A program made the translations under genes and the position numbers. 64,000 nucleotides of DNA from Desulfovibrio desulfuricans (GTDB lineage: Bacteria; Desulfobacterota; Desulfovibrionia; Desulfovibrionales; Desulfovibrionaceae): the NCBI GenBank assembly GCA_015062205.1, contig SUVB01000038.1, forward strand, positions 60,319 to 124,318. Reading direction: 5' to 3'. Within the stretch, counting starts at the first letter, position 1. Each line of letters opens with the position of its first letter. The notes under the pieces were generated by a model. It did not search any database and was not told where the DNA came from. It worked only from the letters and a program-made list of their open reading frames with translations. Shown piece by piece: positions 56,928 to 64,000 of the stretch.

Positions 56928-59038
56928 CAGTCCTCCTCTGCGGGCAATGCGGCGGGAAGGTGCGGGCGCATGGCGTTGAGGGCCACGGCCAGCGTCGTCA
57001 GGTTGTGCAGCAGGGCGGAGGGGCCGGGCCCCAGCAGCATGAACAGGCCGCCCAGCAGAAAGAGGCTGTTGAGCGTCATGGTGGCCGCAAAGTTGCTGTT
57101 GATGCGGCGCAACGTGCGCTGCCCCAGCATGCGCGCATGAACCAGCCCCTCCAGGCTTGGCTGCGTCAGCAGCACATTGGCCACCTCGCGGGCGAGGTCC
57201 GTCCCGTCGCTCATGGCCACGCCCACATGCGAGGCCGAGAGTGCCGGGGCGTCGTTGATGCCGTCGCCCACCATGAGTACCCTGCAACCGTCGGCGGTCA
57301 GTTCCTGCACGATCTGCGCCTTGTCCGCAGGCAGAATCTGGGCGCGGAACTCCGTGATGCCCACCCTGGCGGCCACGGCCTTGGCCGTGCGTTCGTCGTC
57401 GCCGGTGAGCATGAGCACGCGCTTGATGCCGAGGCCGCGCATCTCGGCGACAACGCGGGCGGCTTCGGGCCGCAGGGGGTCTTCAATGGCCACCATGCCG
57501 GCGGGCCTGCCTTCCTCGCTCATAAACAGCAGGGAACGGCCCATGGCGGCCTGCCGGGTGATTTCCTCGTCAAGCACGGAAAGGTCCACGCCCTCGTCGC
57601 ATTCGATATAGTGGCGGCTGCCCACGCACAGTTTTTTGCCGTGCAGGGAAGAGGCCACGCCGTGCGCCACCACGTATGCAACATGGGCGTGCTCCTCGGC
57701 GTGCTGGAGATGCTCTTCCTCGGCCTTGTGCACCACGGCGCGGGCCACGGGATGGGGGAAGTGCTCCTCCAGACAGGCCATGATGCGCAACACCTCGTCC
57801 CGCCTGAAGCCCGGCGCGGGGATGACCTCCACCACCTTGGGGCTGGCCTGGGTGAGCGTGCCGGTCTTGTCGAAGACCAGCGTGTCGGCCTCGTTGAGGG
57901 CCTCGAGATAGCGGCCGCCCTTGATGGCCATGCCGTGCCGCGCGCCCTCGCGCATGGCGGTGAGCACGGCCAGCGGCGTGGCCAGCTTGAGCGCGCAGGA
58001 GTAGTCCACCAGCAGCACCGAGGAGGCCCGCCGGAAATTGCGCGTCAGCAGCCAGACCAGTCCGGCCAAGCCGAACGTGAAGGGCACGGCCATATCGGCC
58101 ATGCGCTCAAACTTGCCCTGGATGCCCGCCTTGAGCGACTCGGATTCCTCAATGAATTTCACGACCTGCCGCAGGCGCGTACCGTCGCCCACATGACGGG
58201 CGCGGATGACGAGCCGGCCTTCCTCCACGGCGGTGCCCGCATAGACGGAGGCTCCGGCGCTGCGGGGCACGCCCAGCGGTTCCCCTGTCATGGAAGACTG
58301 GTTGACAACCCCCTCGCCCTCCACCACTTCGCCGTCCACGGGAATGGAACCGCCTGCGCGCACCACCACCAGATCGCCTGCGCGCACCTGGGCCAGCGGT
58401 ACGGAAATTTCCTCGCCGTCGGCCAGCAGCCAGACGCTCTCCACATTGAGGGCCAGGCTTTCGGTCAGGGTTGCCATGGAGCGGCGGCGGGTCCACTGCT
58501 CCAGCGTTTCGCCAAGGCCCAGCAGCAGGGTAAGCATGCTCACCGTGCGGAAATCGCGCATGAGAAGCGACGCGCCGATGGCGGCGGCATCCAGCACATC
58601 CACGCTCAGGCGGCCGTGCAGCAGGGCGTTGACGCCCTTGAACAGAAAGGGCACAGCCCCCAGCACGCTGGTGGCGGCGCGTATGACTAGGGGCAGGAAG
58701 GGGCGCACGACGATGTAGCGCACAAGCGGCATGAAGCCCCGTACGGGGGAGAGTTCCGCCGCCGACGGCGATTCGGGCGCGTCAAACTGCCCGTCGGCGT
58801 CGGCGGCCCCCAGCAGGAGCGTCAGCGCCTGCGTGCGGCTTGCCTCGGTATCATAGAAGATGAGCAGGCTCCCCAGCAGGGGATTGGGCCGCACCCCGTG
58901 GATGCCGTCCAAAGAGGAGAGTGCGCCCGCAAGGGCTTCCGCCTGGGCGACGCCGAGCGGGCGATCCGCGCGGACGCGCATCCTGCCGGAATCGGGGGTG
59001 GTGATGCCGCGCAACTCATGGACGATAAAAAAACGCAT
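56927..59038 (-). CDS. P1B-type heavy-metal ATPase lacking the CPC motif
   Basis: A 703-residue P-type ATPase. The first 115 residues contain an HMA-like domain (RMRVRADRPLG, GVRPNPLLGSLLIFYD). The actuator motif TGEP lies near residue 253, the phosphorylation motif DKTGTLTQ near 392, the HP motif in HFPHPVARAV and the hinge GDGINDAPALSASHVG near 591. The metal-binding CPC of helix 6 is replaced by YSC (DYSCALKLATP, near 345), so the substrate is probably not Cu, and Mn, Zn or Fe is more likely. GGAG precedes the ATG at 59038. Such YSC-type pumps are often paired with small one-helix proteins, as here. Confidence 0.85.
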   Translation of the reverse strand: MRFFIVHELRGITTPDSGRMRVRADRPLGVAQAEALAGALSSLDGIHGVRPNPLLGSLLIFYDTEASRTQALTLLLGAADADGQFDAPESPSAAELSPVRGFMPLVRYIVVRPFLPLVIRAATSVLGAVPFLFKGVNALLHGRLSVDVLDAAAIGASLLMRDFRTVSMLTLLLGLGETLEQWTRRRSMATLTESLALNVESVWLLADGEEISVPLAQVRAGDLVVVRAGGSIPVDGEVVEGEGVVNQSSMTGEPLGVPRSAGASVYAGTAVEEGRLVIRARHVGDGTRLRQVVKFIEESESLKAGIQGKFERMADMAVPFTFGLAGLVWLLTRNFRRASSVLLVDYSCALKLATPLAVLTAMREGARHGMAIKGGRYLEALNEADTLVFDKTGTLTQASPKVVEVIPAPGFRRDEVLRIMACLEEHFPHPVARAVVHKAEEEHLQHAEEHAHVAYVVAHGVASSLHGKKLCVGSRHYIECDEGVDLSVLDEEITRQAAMGRSLLFMSEEGRPAGMVAIEDPLRPEAARVVAEMRGLGIKRVLMLTGDDERTAKAVAARVGITEFRAQILPADKAQIVQELTADGCRVLMVGDGINDAPALSASHVGVAMSDGTDLAREVANVLLTQPSLEGLVHARMLGQRTLRRINSNFAATMTLNSLFLLGGLFMLLGPGPSALLHNLTTLAVALNAMRPHLPAALPAEED

Positions 59039-59198
59039 GCGCGCTCCTTCATGGTGACAAAAAACATCCGCGCAGTCCGGGCGGCATTCCCTCGGGGTCT
59101 GCCGCGCCGTACCGCGCGGATATGCGGAATGCTCCGCATTCAAAGACCGTGTATCAGCAGTTGCGCGGCACATGACCCCGCAATATTTCGGCCAACGA

Positions 59199-59453
59199 CT
59201 AGGCCTTGGCGGCGTTTTTGGACGTCTTGCGCTTTTCGGCAGCCTGACGAGCTTCGGCGGTGAGGTCTTCCACATCTTCCTTGAGAGCTTCAACCTTGCT
59301 CAACAGCGCATCCTTAACGTCAATGCCGCGGCTCAGGAGATCTGTGGCCAGCGGCTTGAAATCCAGCTTGCCGCGGCTCACGGCCACCGCGCCCAGCACA
59401 CCCACGGCGACGCCGCCCAAAAACCACAGACCGTACTTCATTCCTTCATTCAT
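59199..59453 (-). CDS. Small one-helix membrane protein next to the P1B ATPase (PacL/DUF6110-like candidate)
   Basis: An 84-residue protein MNEGMKYGLWFLGGVAVGVLGAV with one glycine-rich helix (7-25), then an amphipathic, Lys/Glu-rich helix (DALLSKVEALKEDVEDLTAEARQAAEKRK). Shape and context recall the PacL/DUF1490 proteins that serve as platforms for mycobacterial P1B ATPases, though the C-terminal metal-binding acidic/histidine motif of PacL is missing. GGAGA precedes the ATG. 160 bases upstream of the ATPase gene on the same strand. Confidence 0.65.
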   Translation of the reverse strand: MNEGMKYGLWFLGGVAVGVLGAVAVSRGKLDFKPLATDLLSRGIDVKDALLSKVEALKEDVEDLTAEARQAAEKRKTSKNAAKA

Positions 59454-59568
59454 AATGCTCTCCTTCGCAAAAACCGTTTCCCCGGCAACGACAAACGGCC
59501 GGCAGGGCGCATCCGCGCCTCCTCCCCGCGGCGGGGCGGCGGCATGCGCAACCGGGGCAGCATAAAGT

Positions 59569-59817
59569 CTAGTTGGCTGTTCCGGAAAGGTCAACGTTAA
59601 TGTAGTCGGCCTCGCTGTTGCGCAGGGAGATGGTGACGCCGGAAAGGCGCAGGGCCACAGGATCCCGCAGGGGCGCGCGGCCGACAACGGAAACCGTTGT
59701 TCCGGGGATCAGCCCCATGTCGCGGATGCGGCGATTCATTTCGCCCAACGCTTCCACCGTGGCGATTTTGCCTTTCTGTCCCACCTGCATCTGACGCAGC
59801 TTGATAATCTGACTCAT
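59569..59817 (-). CDS. feoA: FeoA-domain protein
   Basis: An 82-residue SH3-like FeoA protein: IIKLRQMQVGQKGKIATVEALGE, then RRIRDMGLIPGTTVSVVGRAPLRDPVALRL and SGVTISLRNSEADYINVDL (given in parts: RDMGLIPGTTV, RDPVALRL and SLRNSEAD). FeoA works with FeoB in Fe(II) import or acts as a regulator. No feoB is nearby, so it may serve the ATPase locus downstream. It is first in the feoA-small protein-ATPase-HMA series and has a Fur-like palindrome upstream. Confidence 0.88.
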   Translation of the reverse strand: MSQIIKLRQMQVGQKGKIATVEALGEMNRRIRDMGLIPGTTVSVVGRAPLRDPVALRLSGVTISLRNSEADYINVDLSGTAN

Positions 59818-60118
59818 ACGCGCATTCTCTCGTATGTTTGGCCTTACGGCGTCTGCCCGGGCGTTGTGCCGCCGGGTGGCAGGGCCGGTCAGCCGTTCGA
59901 CTCAATGGCGGAAACAGCTTGCCTTTATTGGGGGAGTATGTCAAGAGAAAAGAAAATCATTTTCAAATAGAATGAAAAAATCATAGGAATACGCGGAACT
60001 GCGTTGGATGCCGCGATGTGTGAACCATAACAATTGTCGTCCTGTCGCTGCGGTATGGCGTAGACTGGACACGGCATCCGTCAGAACGGGACGCCGGAAG
60101 CACAACAAAGGAGGTCGT
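59818..60118. other. Divergent promoter region of the metal locus
   Basis: A+T-rich between about 59935 and 60000, with starts of feoA (-) and the HMA-like gene (+) on either side. Holds the palindrome described separately at 59952-59964. The remainder is unremarkable. Confidence 0.5.
59952..59964. promoter_or_regulatory. Fur-box-like palindrome
   Basis: GAAAATCATTTTC is a perfect 6-1-6 inverted repeat. It resembles half of the Fur consensus built from GATAAT repeats and lies between feoA (-) and an HMA-like gene (+). Confidence 0.45.
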
Positions 60119-60613
60119 ATGACTCCCCCCTATATTGCACATGTCATGGAAGGCCGGGCGCGTTTGCGCCATCCGGCGTTGGGCGACGCTGCGTCGCGCG
60201 ATGCCGCCAGAGCCATGCTGGTTGGGGAAGAGGGCGTGCGCGAAGTGCGCCCCGGTTTTGAATCGTTATTGTTGCTGCTGGAACCCGGCGCGGATTTCGT
60301 CGGAATCTGTTCCCGCCTGGAGCAGGCCCTGCCGAGCCTGCTCCGCCCCGCACCCGAAGTTGCCGAGGAGCGCCGCGCCGCCAGACAGGCCGAACGCGAG
60401 GCGCAGCGGCAGGAAAGGACCGCGCGCTCCGGCGACCGGCGCAACCTCCGGGGCCTTTCCCTGCGCAAGCTGGAGCTGCGCGCCCTGCTGGGCGCAGCAG
60501 GCCTGTGCGCGGCATCGGGCCTGCTTTCTCCCGGCAGGCTGCACTGGTTCGCGGGCGTGGCCATGACCGCGCTGGCGACGCGCCATGTGTGGCTGCGCCG
60601 CAAAAGCCTCTAG
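60119..60613 (+). CDS. HMA-like protein with C-terminal membrane helix
   Basis: A 164-residue protein. The N-terminal 75 residues (YIAHVMEGRARLRHPALGD, GVREVRPGFESLLLLLEPG) have the same HMA_2-like pattern as the protein at 56634-56927 and the ATPase N-terminus. A basic, Arg-rich linker (EERRAARQAEREAQRQERT) leads to two short hydrophobic segments at the end (LLGAAGLCAASGLL and FAGVAMTALATRHVW). GGAGG precedes the ATG at 60119. The stop overlaps the mcrC stop, so the two genes converge. No metal-binding cysteines are visible. Confidence 0.75.
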   Translation: MTPPYIAHVMEGRARLRHPALGDAASRDAARAMLVGEEGVREVRPGFESLLLLLEPGADFVGICSRLEQALPSLLRPAPEVAEERRAARQAEREAQRQERTARSGDRRNLRGLSLRKLELRALLGAAGLCAASGLLSPGRLHWFAGVAMTALATRHVWLRRKSL

Positions 60614-62268
60614 GGAACTTGGGGCACAGGGCCGGAAGCGGCTGCAGGACGGCCGTTGAGATACCGCGAGAAAAGTTCATTGAGTTCGGTATGCAGTGTT
60701 GCGGCCTGTGACGGCAGCGCGCAGAACGCGGCCACCTTGTCATGGGTGAAGCGGCGCGTTGGGCCGGGATAGAGGATGCCCGCAAAGGCCACGCAGGGCA
60801 GAAGGCTGCCGCTTATGCGGATGGCATCGCGGTACGCGTGCATCTTGTCGATGTCGGCCTTGAGCGGCGCGGCCTCCGTGCTGCCACCGGGGGGGCTCAG
60901 TTTGTATTTCGGGTCCAGAAGCAGCAGCCGCGGTGTTGCGTGCGGGTGCGTGATTTCCACGGTTATGTCGGGCCGCATCTCACTGGACAGGCTGGTGTAG
61001 CCGTCCGCCTTTTGTGCAGTGAAAGCCCGTTCCGCCCAGCAGCGGATGTGCAGGCCATCCCCGTTCCTGTGCAGTTCCAGCAGGGGGACGCGGCTGGGAA
61101 AGGCTATGGCGAAGCCGTCTTCGCGCCGTTCAAGGATATTGTCCGACAGGACGCGAAAGCCCTGCGCCCCGGTTGCCGCCATGAGGCAGTGTACCGCTTG
61201 CAGCGTGCACCAGTGCTGGTAGAGGCACGGCAGGCTTTCCAGCGGAACCTCATCACCGGGCAGAAAGGGCAGAACAGGCAGGGAGCGACGCAGCATCTGC
61301 GCCAGCTGCACGCTGCGCCGGTAGGCGGGCAGGCGCAGCTGCACCTGTGTCAGGCGTGCCGGAGGCTGCCGCAATAGTGACACCTGGTCAAGAAAGGCTG
61401 CCTGCCGGCGGGCGCTTTCCAGGTTCTTCGCCATTGCTTCCGCCCCGTCCGCAAGGCCGGGAGGAGCATATTCTTTGGCGGCGGCGCGGCACAGCCTGCG
61501 CAGCCGGGCAGCGGCCTGCCCGCAAAGCTGGAGTACGAACTGGTTTTCATACGTGTCGGCATTGTGCGCCACGCGGCTGTCCCGCACATAGCGCAAAAGC
61601 GGGCCGGAGGGGCTTTCTCCCACATTGCCGGGGCGCGTGAAGGCTTGCGCCAGGCCGCGCGGCGAAGGCCGCCGGGCCGCATGCCGCAGCGTCCACGGCT
61701 CCAGAGGCACAAACTGCCGGTGGTGGCCTTCCGCCAAGTTCTGCAAAACGGCAAGCAGCCCTTTCCCGCCTTTGCTGCCGCCGTACAGAACCCTGTGCAG
61801 CACCCAGTACTCGGCCTTCCACATGTGCCCGGCGTCCGGCGCGGCACCCGCGCCCGCCAGCCCCCCGGCTTTCCTCACGGCCAAGGCTATGCCGTAGGGC
61901 AGGTGCTGTTGCAGATCTTCAATAAGACGGGCCGGTTCGCTGCCGGCAAGTTTTTGCGAAGAAAGGACTATGCGGTCACGGCGCAGCGGCCTGCCGTCGA
62001 AATACACTTCGCAGCGGTAGGTTCCCACGCCGGAGGCGGGCCAGTCCGCGCAGAGGCAGGGCCCCCCGTCCATAGTGTGCAGGGCAAGGGGAAGGTTTTT
62101 TCCGTTGACGGACAACGAATACTTGCTGAAGCGGGTGGCCAGGCATGCGTTGTCCACCAGCAGGCAGAGCTTTGCCGCCTCCCACTCCGGCGGCTGGCCG
62201 CAGACAGCGCCGCCGCTGCACCGGAAGATGAGCCCGTGGCACTCAGGCAAAGAAGCTTGTGAATCCAT
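60610..62268 (-). CDS. mcrC: McrC-family nuclease with DUF2357 domain
   Basis: A 552-residue protein. The first half is a DUF2357-like region with strand-rich and helical stretches (VGTYRCEVYFDGRPL, GHMWKAEYWVLHRVLYGG). The last part is a PD-(D/E)XK nuclease: RPDITVEI (about 430) followed by LLLDPKYKL (about 450) and ADIDKMHAYRDAI. McrC is the DNA-cutting partner of the GTPase McrB and needs DNA translocation to act. The ATG at 62268 overlaps the mcrB stop by 26 bases. It ends opposite the HMA-like gene, sharing four bases. Confidence 0.85.
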   Translation of the reverse strand: MDSQASLPECHGLIFRCSGGAVCGQPPEWEAAKLCLLVDNACLATRFSKYSLSVNGKNLPLALHTMDGGPCLCADWPASGVGTYRCEVYFDGRPLRRDRIVLSSQKLAGSEPARLIEDLQQHLPYGIALAVRKAGGLAGAGAAPDAGHMWKAEYWVLHRVLYGGSKGGKGLLAVLQNLAEGHHRQFVPLEPWTLRHAARRPSPRGLAQAFTRPGNVGESPSGPLLRYVRDSRVAHNADTYENQFVLQLCGQAAARLRRLCRAAAKEYAPPGLADGAEAMAKNLESARRQAAFLDQVSLLRQPPARLTQVQLRLPAYRRSVQLAQMLRRSLPVLPFLPGDEVPLESLPCLYQHWCTLQAVHCLMAATGAQGFRVLSDNILERREDGFAIAFPSRVPLLELHRNGDGLHIRCWAERAFTAQKADGYTSLSSEMRPDITVEITHPHATPRLLLLDPKYKLSPPGGSTEAAPLKADIDKMHAYRDAIRISGSLLPCVAFAGILYPGPTRRFTHDKVAAFCALPSQAATLHTELNELFSRYLNGRPAAASGPVPQVP

Positions 62269-63853
62269 ACTGCTTCCACTGGCCGAGCATGAGTTCCAGC
62301 CTGGCGCGAACAAGGCTCATGCCCTTTTCGGCGGCGGGTTCCAGCAGGTTCTCCAGCGCTGCCTTGACGCGCGGGTCATTGCCCTTGATGCGGGGCAGGA
62401 TTTTTTGCAGCAGGCAGTCTTCCAAAGCCTCGCGCCAGTCCGTGCCCATGCCCGTCGCGGCGCTGATATAGGCGTGCATGTCGTCCAGGACGCGGAAGGC
62501 AAAAGGGGCTGTGTCATGCACGGCATCCCAGACGCGCAGGATGAAATCCGCCCATTCCTCCGGCCATGCCTTCTCCATCAGGTGCGCCTTCAGTGCATCC
62601 CGGTCCGCCGAAAGCTCGATAAGCTGGGCGCGGTCGAAGACCTTGTCCGCGAAGCCGTTGGTGGTTTCATCCATGTTGACGGTGCCGATGAAGTACAGGT
62701 TGCCGGGCAGCGCCAGCGTGCGGCCCGGCCCCAGCTCCAGCAGGGCTTCCTCGCCGCGCTGCCGCTGTTCCATGAGGGAGAGGAAGCGCGCGAAATAATA
62801 CTCCACGCGGGCGAGGTTCATCTCGTCAAGTATCACGTGGCAGGGGCGGGGGGCGGCATTCCGGCGGAGGGCGTCACGCTCTTCGTCGGCGGCGGCCTGG
62901 AGCATGTCAAAGAAGGCCGTGGGGCAGTAGCGGTCCGTCACCGGATTGTAGTAGCCCAACAGGTCCTCGTTGCTGGTCCAGTTGGGGGCCACGGGCACAA
63001 CGGCGTAGTCCGCGTTGACGGCGCGCGCATAGTTGGTGGCCAGCCAGGTTTTTCCCGTGCCGCTGATGCCCGCCAGAATAACGAATTTGCGCGTGGCGAG
63101 GCCCAGGTGGTAGCGGCGTAGGGTGCGCTCGTCCACCCGCTGGCCGGAAGCGGCAACGGCTGCGCGGATGGCTTCGAAGGAGGGGGGGACGTAGGAAGCG
63201 CGCTCTCCCTCAGAAGGCGGCGCGACGGCAATGCGCTGTTCCAGCGCGCGGGCCTCCTCCGCCGACAACGGAAAAACCGTGCCCATGGGGGCGGTGATGA
63301 TGCGGTGCCGGGCCAGTGTTCGGTCTTCTGCAAGAAACTGTTTGGGAATCGGGGGCAGGAAATGCGCGTCGATATCCACCCTGACGCGCATTTGTTCGTC
63401 CATCCCGGCCTCTTCACGGTAGAAGACCGCCTCCTCTTCATCCACAGCCGTTATGGCCGGGGCAGCGCTGATATGCCCGCGGGCCACGATCCCGGCATTT
63501 TTGCCCGACTCCCAAATATACACAGCGTCGCCCGTCTGCAAGCGGCGAAGATAGTACTGCTGTCGGCAGGTCCAGGTCAGGCTGTGCAGAGTTTCCACAG
63601 CGGCGCGGATGTCGAAGATGCGCGGATTGGCCTGGAAAATCCATGCGCCGGTGGAGGCAAGGGACGGTTCGGAAGGTGTCGACGGCTGCGGCGCAGTTGC
63701 GGGAGCGAACGGCAAGGGCGGCTGTGTCGGGTTGCCGCCCATGATGTCTTCTACCTTTTCCCAGAGGGTTGCATCCACCTCCCAGGGCTGGTTGCGTGCA
63801 TAGTCGGCAATAGCAGGGTTAAATTCAATTTTTTCTTTGGTAACTCTTGTCAT
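62243..63853 (-). CDS. mcrB: McrB-type GTPase with N-terminal EVE domain
   Basis: A 536-residue protein. An EVE/PUA-like domain (about 68-205) contains WIFQANPRIFDIRAAVETL, QTGDAVYIWESGKNAGIVARGHI, and so may read modified bases. The AAA+ GTPase follows: Walker A LAGISGTGKTW (about 265), ILDEMNLARVEYYFARFLSLME as Walker B, the McrB signature GTVNMDETTNGFADKVFDRAQ with its Asn-Met-Asp core. The C-terminal lid is helical. In E. coli McrBC cuts DNA carrying methylcytosine. Here the EVE domain replaces the usual DNA-binding domain, and the preferred modification is unknown. Confidence 0.88.
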   Translation of the reverse strand: MTRVTKEKIEFNPAIADYARNQPWEVDATLWEKVEDIMGGNPTQPPLPFAPATAPQPSTPSEPSLASTGAWIFQANPRIFDIRAAVETLHSLTWTCRQQYYLRRLQTGDAVYIWESGKNAGIVARGHISAAPAITAVDEEEAVFYREEAGMDEQMRVRVDIDAHFLPPIPKQFLAEDRTLARHRIITAPMGTVFPLSAEEARALEQRIAVAPPSEGERASYVPPSFEAIRAAVAASGQRVDERTLRRYHLGLATRKFVILAGISGTGKTWLATNYARAVNADYAVVPVAPNWTSNEDLLGYYNPVTDRYCPTAFFDMLQAAADEERDALRRNAAPRPCHVILDEMNLARVEYYFARFLSLMEQRQRGEEALLELGPGRTLALPGNLYFIGTVNMDETTNGFADKVFDRAQLIELSADRDALKAHLMEKAWPEEWADFILRVWDAVHDTAPFAFRVLDDMHAYISAATGMGTDWREALEDCLLQKILPRIKGNDPRVKAALENLLEPAAEKGMSLVRARLELMLGQWKQYGFTSFFA

Positions 63854-63991
63854 TGCCCCGTAATTAGTCGGCTCTTAAAAAGAGAGTAACTATTTAAAAT
63901 ATATTGATATACTTGTTGAAATGTCGTATCTTTTTCAACGGAAAATGCAACGAATGACGCAAAAAACCGGTTGAAAAGGAGCCCTCTTTCG
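63854..63991. promoter_or_regulatory. Divergent region upstream of mcrB with GTTGAAA repeats
   Basis: A+T-rich, with arms GTTGAAA (63915-63921) and TTTCAAC (63933-63939) as an inverted repeat and a further GTTGAAA near 63970. It may be an operator for either gene. Confidence 0.4.
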
Positions 63992-64000
63992 ATGAAGCCC
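63992..64000 (+). CDS. Start of a gene running off the right edge
   Basis: ATG AAG CCC at the last nine bases, with AAGGAG ten bases upstream. Nothing can be said about the product. It would be divergent from mcrB and might belong to the same defence locus. Confidence 0.35.

Noticed and set aside
59597..59944. 115-codon frame overlapping feoA
   Set aside because: Frame-shifted reading of feoA; the FeoA frame has the motif and a proper start.

Overview
The window looks like a chromosomal segment of a high-G+C member of the Desulfovibrionaceae (Desulfovibrio sensu lato). Reasons: a Desulfovibrio-type outer-membrane porin, a PaaK-type CoA ligase, an encoded selenocysteine tRNA, an MdtABC-like efflux set, futalosine-compatible UbiA chemistry, and roughly two-thirds G+C throughout. 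The genus is an inference from gene content, since no rRNA is present.

Layout. Bases 1-8.5 kb: the end of a hybrid sensor kinase, then a minus-strand operon ftsH-folP-cdaA-cdaR-glmM-galU. This operon couples membrane proteolysis, folate, c-di-AMP and cell-wall sugar precursors. It is followed by selC (+) and a minus-strand tRNA cluster (Gly-CCC, Gly-GCC, Cys, Gly-GCC). 8.7-16.2 kb: phenylacetate-CoA ligase, rsfS-gpmI-zinc ribbon protein, a porin, a YecR-like lipoprotein, an N-acetylmuramoyl-alanine amidase and a proline-rich lipoprotein. 17.1-19.1 kb: a FapA/DUF342 protein, a 59-residue protein and a FliS-like chaperone. 19.5-27.4 kb: tRNA-Thr, darP, a UbiA-family prenyltransferase, a MogA-like protein, queF, murJ, a membrane protein ending in a degenerate HPt-like domain, and ftsY. 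27.5-31.5 kb: the chaperone operon cbpA(dnaJ)-cbpM-clpB.

32.1-48.5 kb is a compact podovirus-like gene cluster. It has a Mor-like activator, endolysin, holin, terminase, portal, scaffold, capsid, capsid cement protein, tail adaptor, fibre and nozzle genes. An S24-type repressor faces the other way and a Lar-like protein lies at the edge. No integrase, transposase or replication gene is visible between the flanking host genes. The structural ORFs are nonetheless all open. This is the most interesting object in the window: a candidate gene transfer agent or domesticated podovirus rather than an ordinary prophage.

48.9-56.5 kb is a three-gene RND efflux operon (MdtABC type) with long homopolymer tracts in mdtA and mdtC. 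56.6-60.6 kb is a metal-handling locus: FeoA, a small one-helix membrane protein, a P1B-type ATPase lacking the CPC motif and two HMA-like proteins, with a Fur-box-like palindrome in the divergent promoter region. 60.6-63.9 kb is an EVE-McrB plus DUF2357/McrC modification-dependent restriction system. The start of one further gene lies at the right edge.
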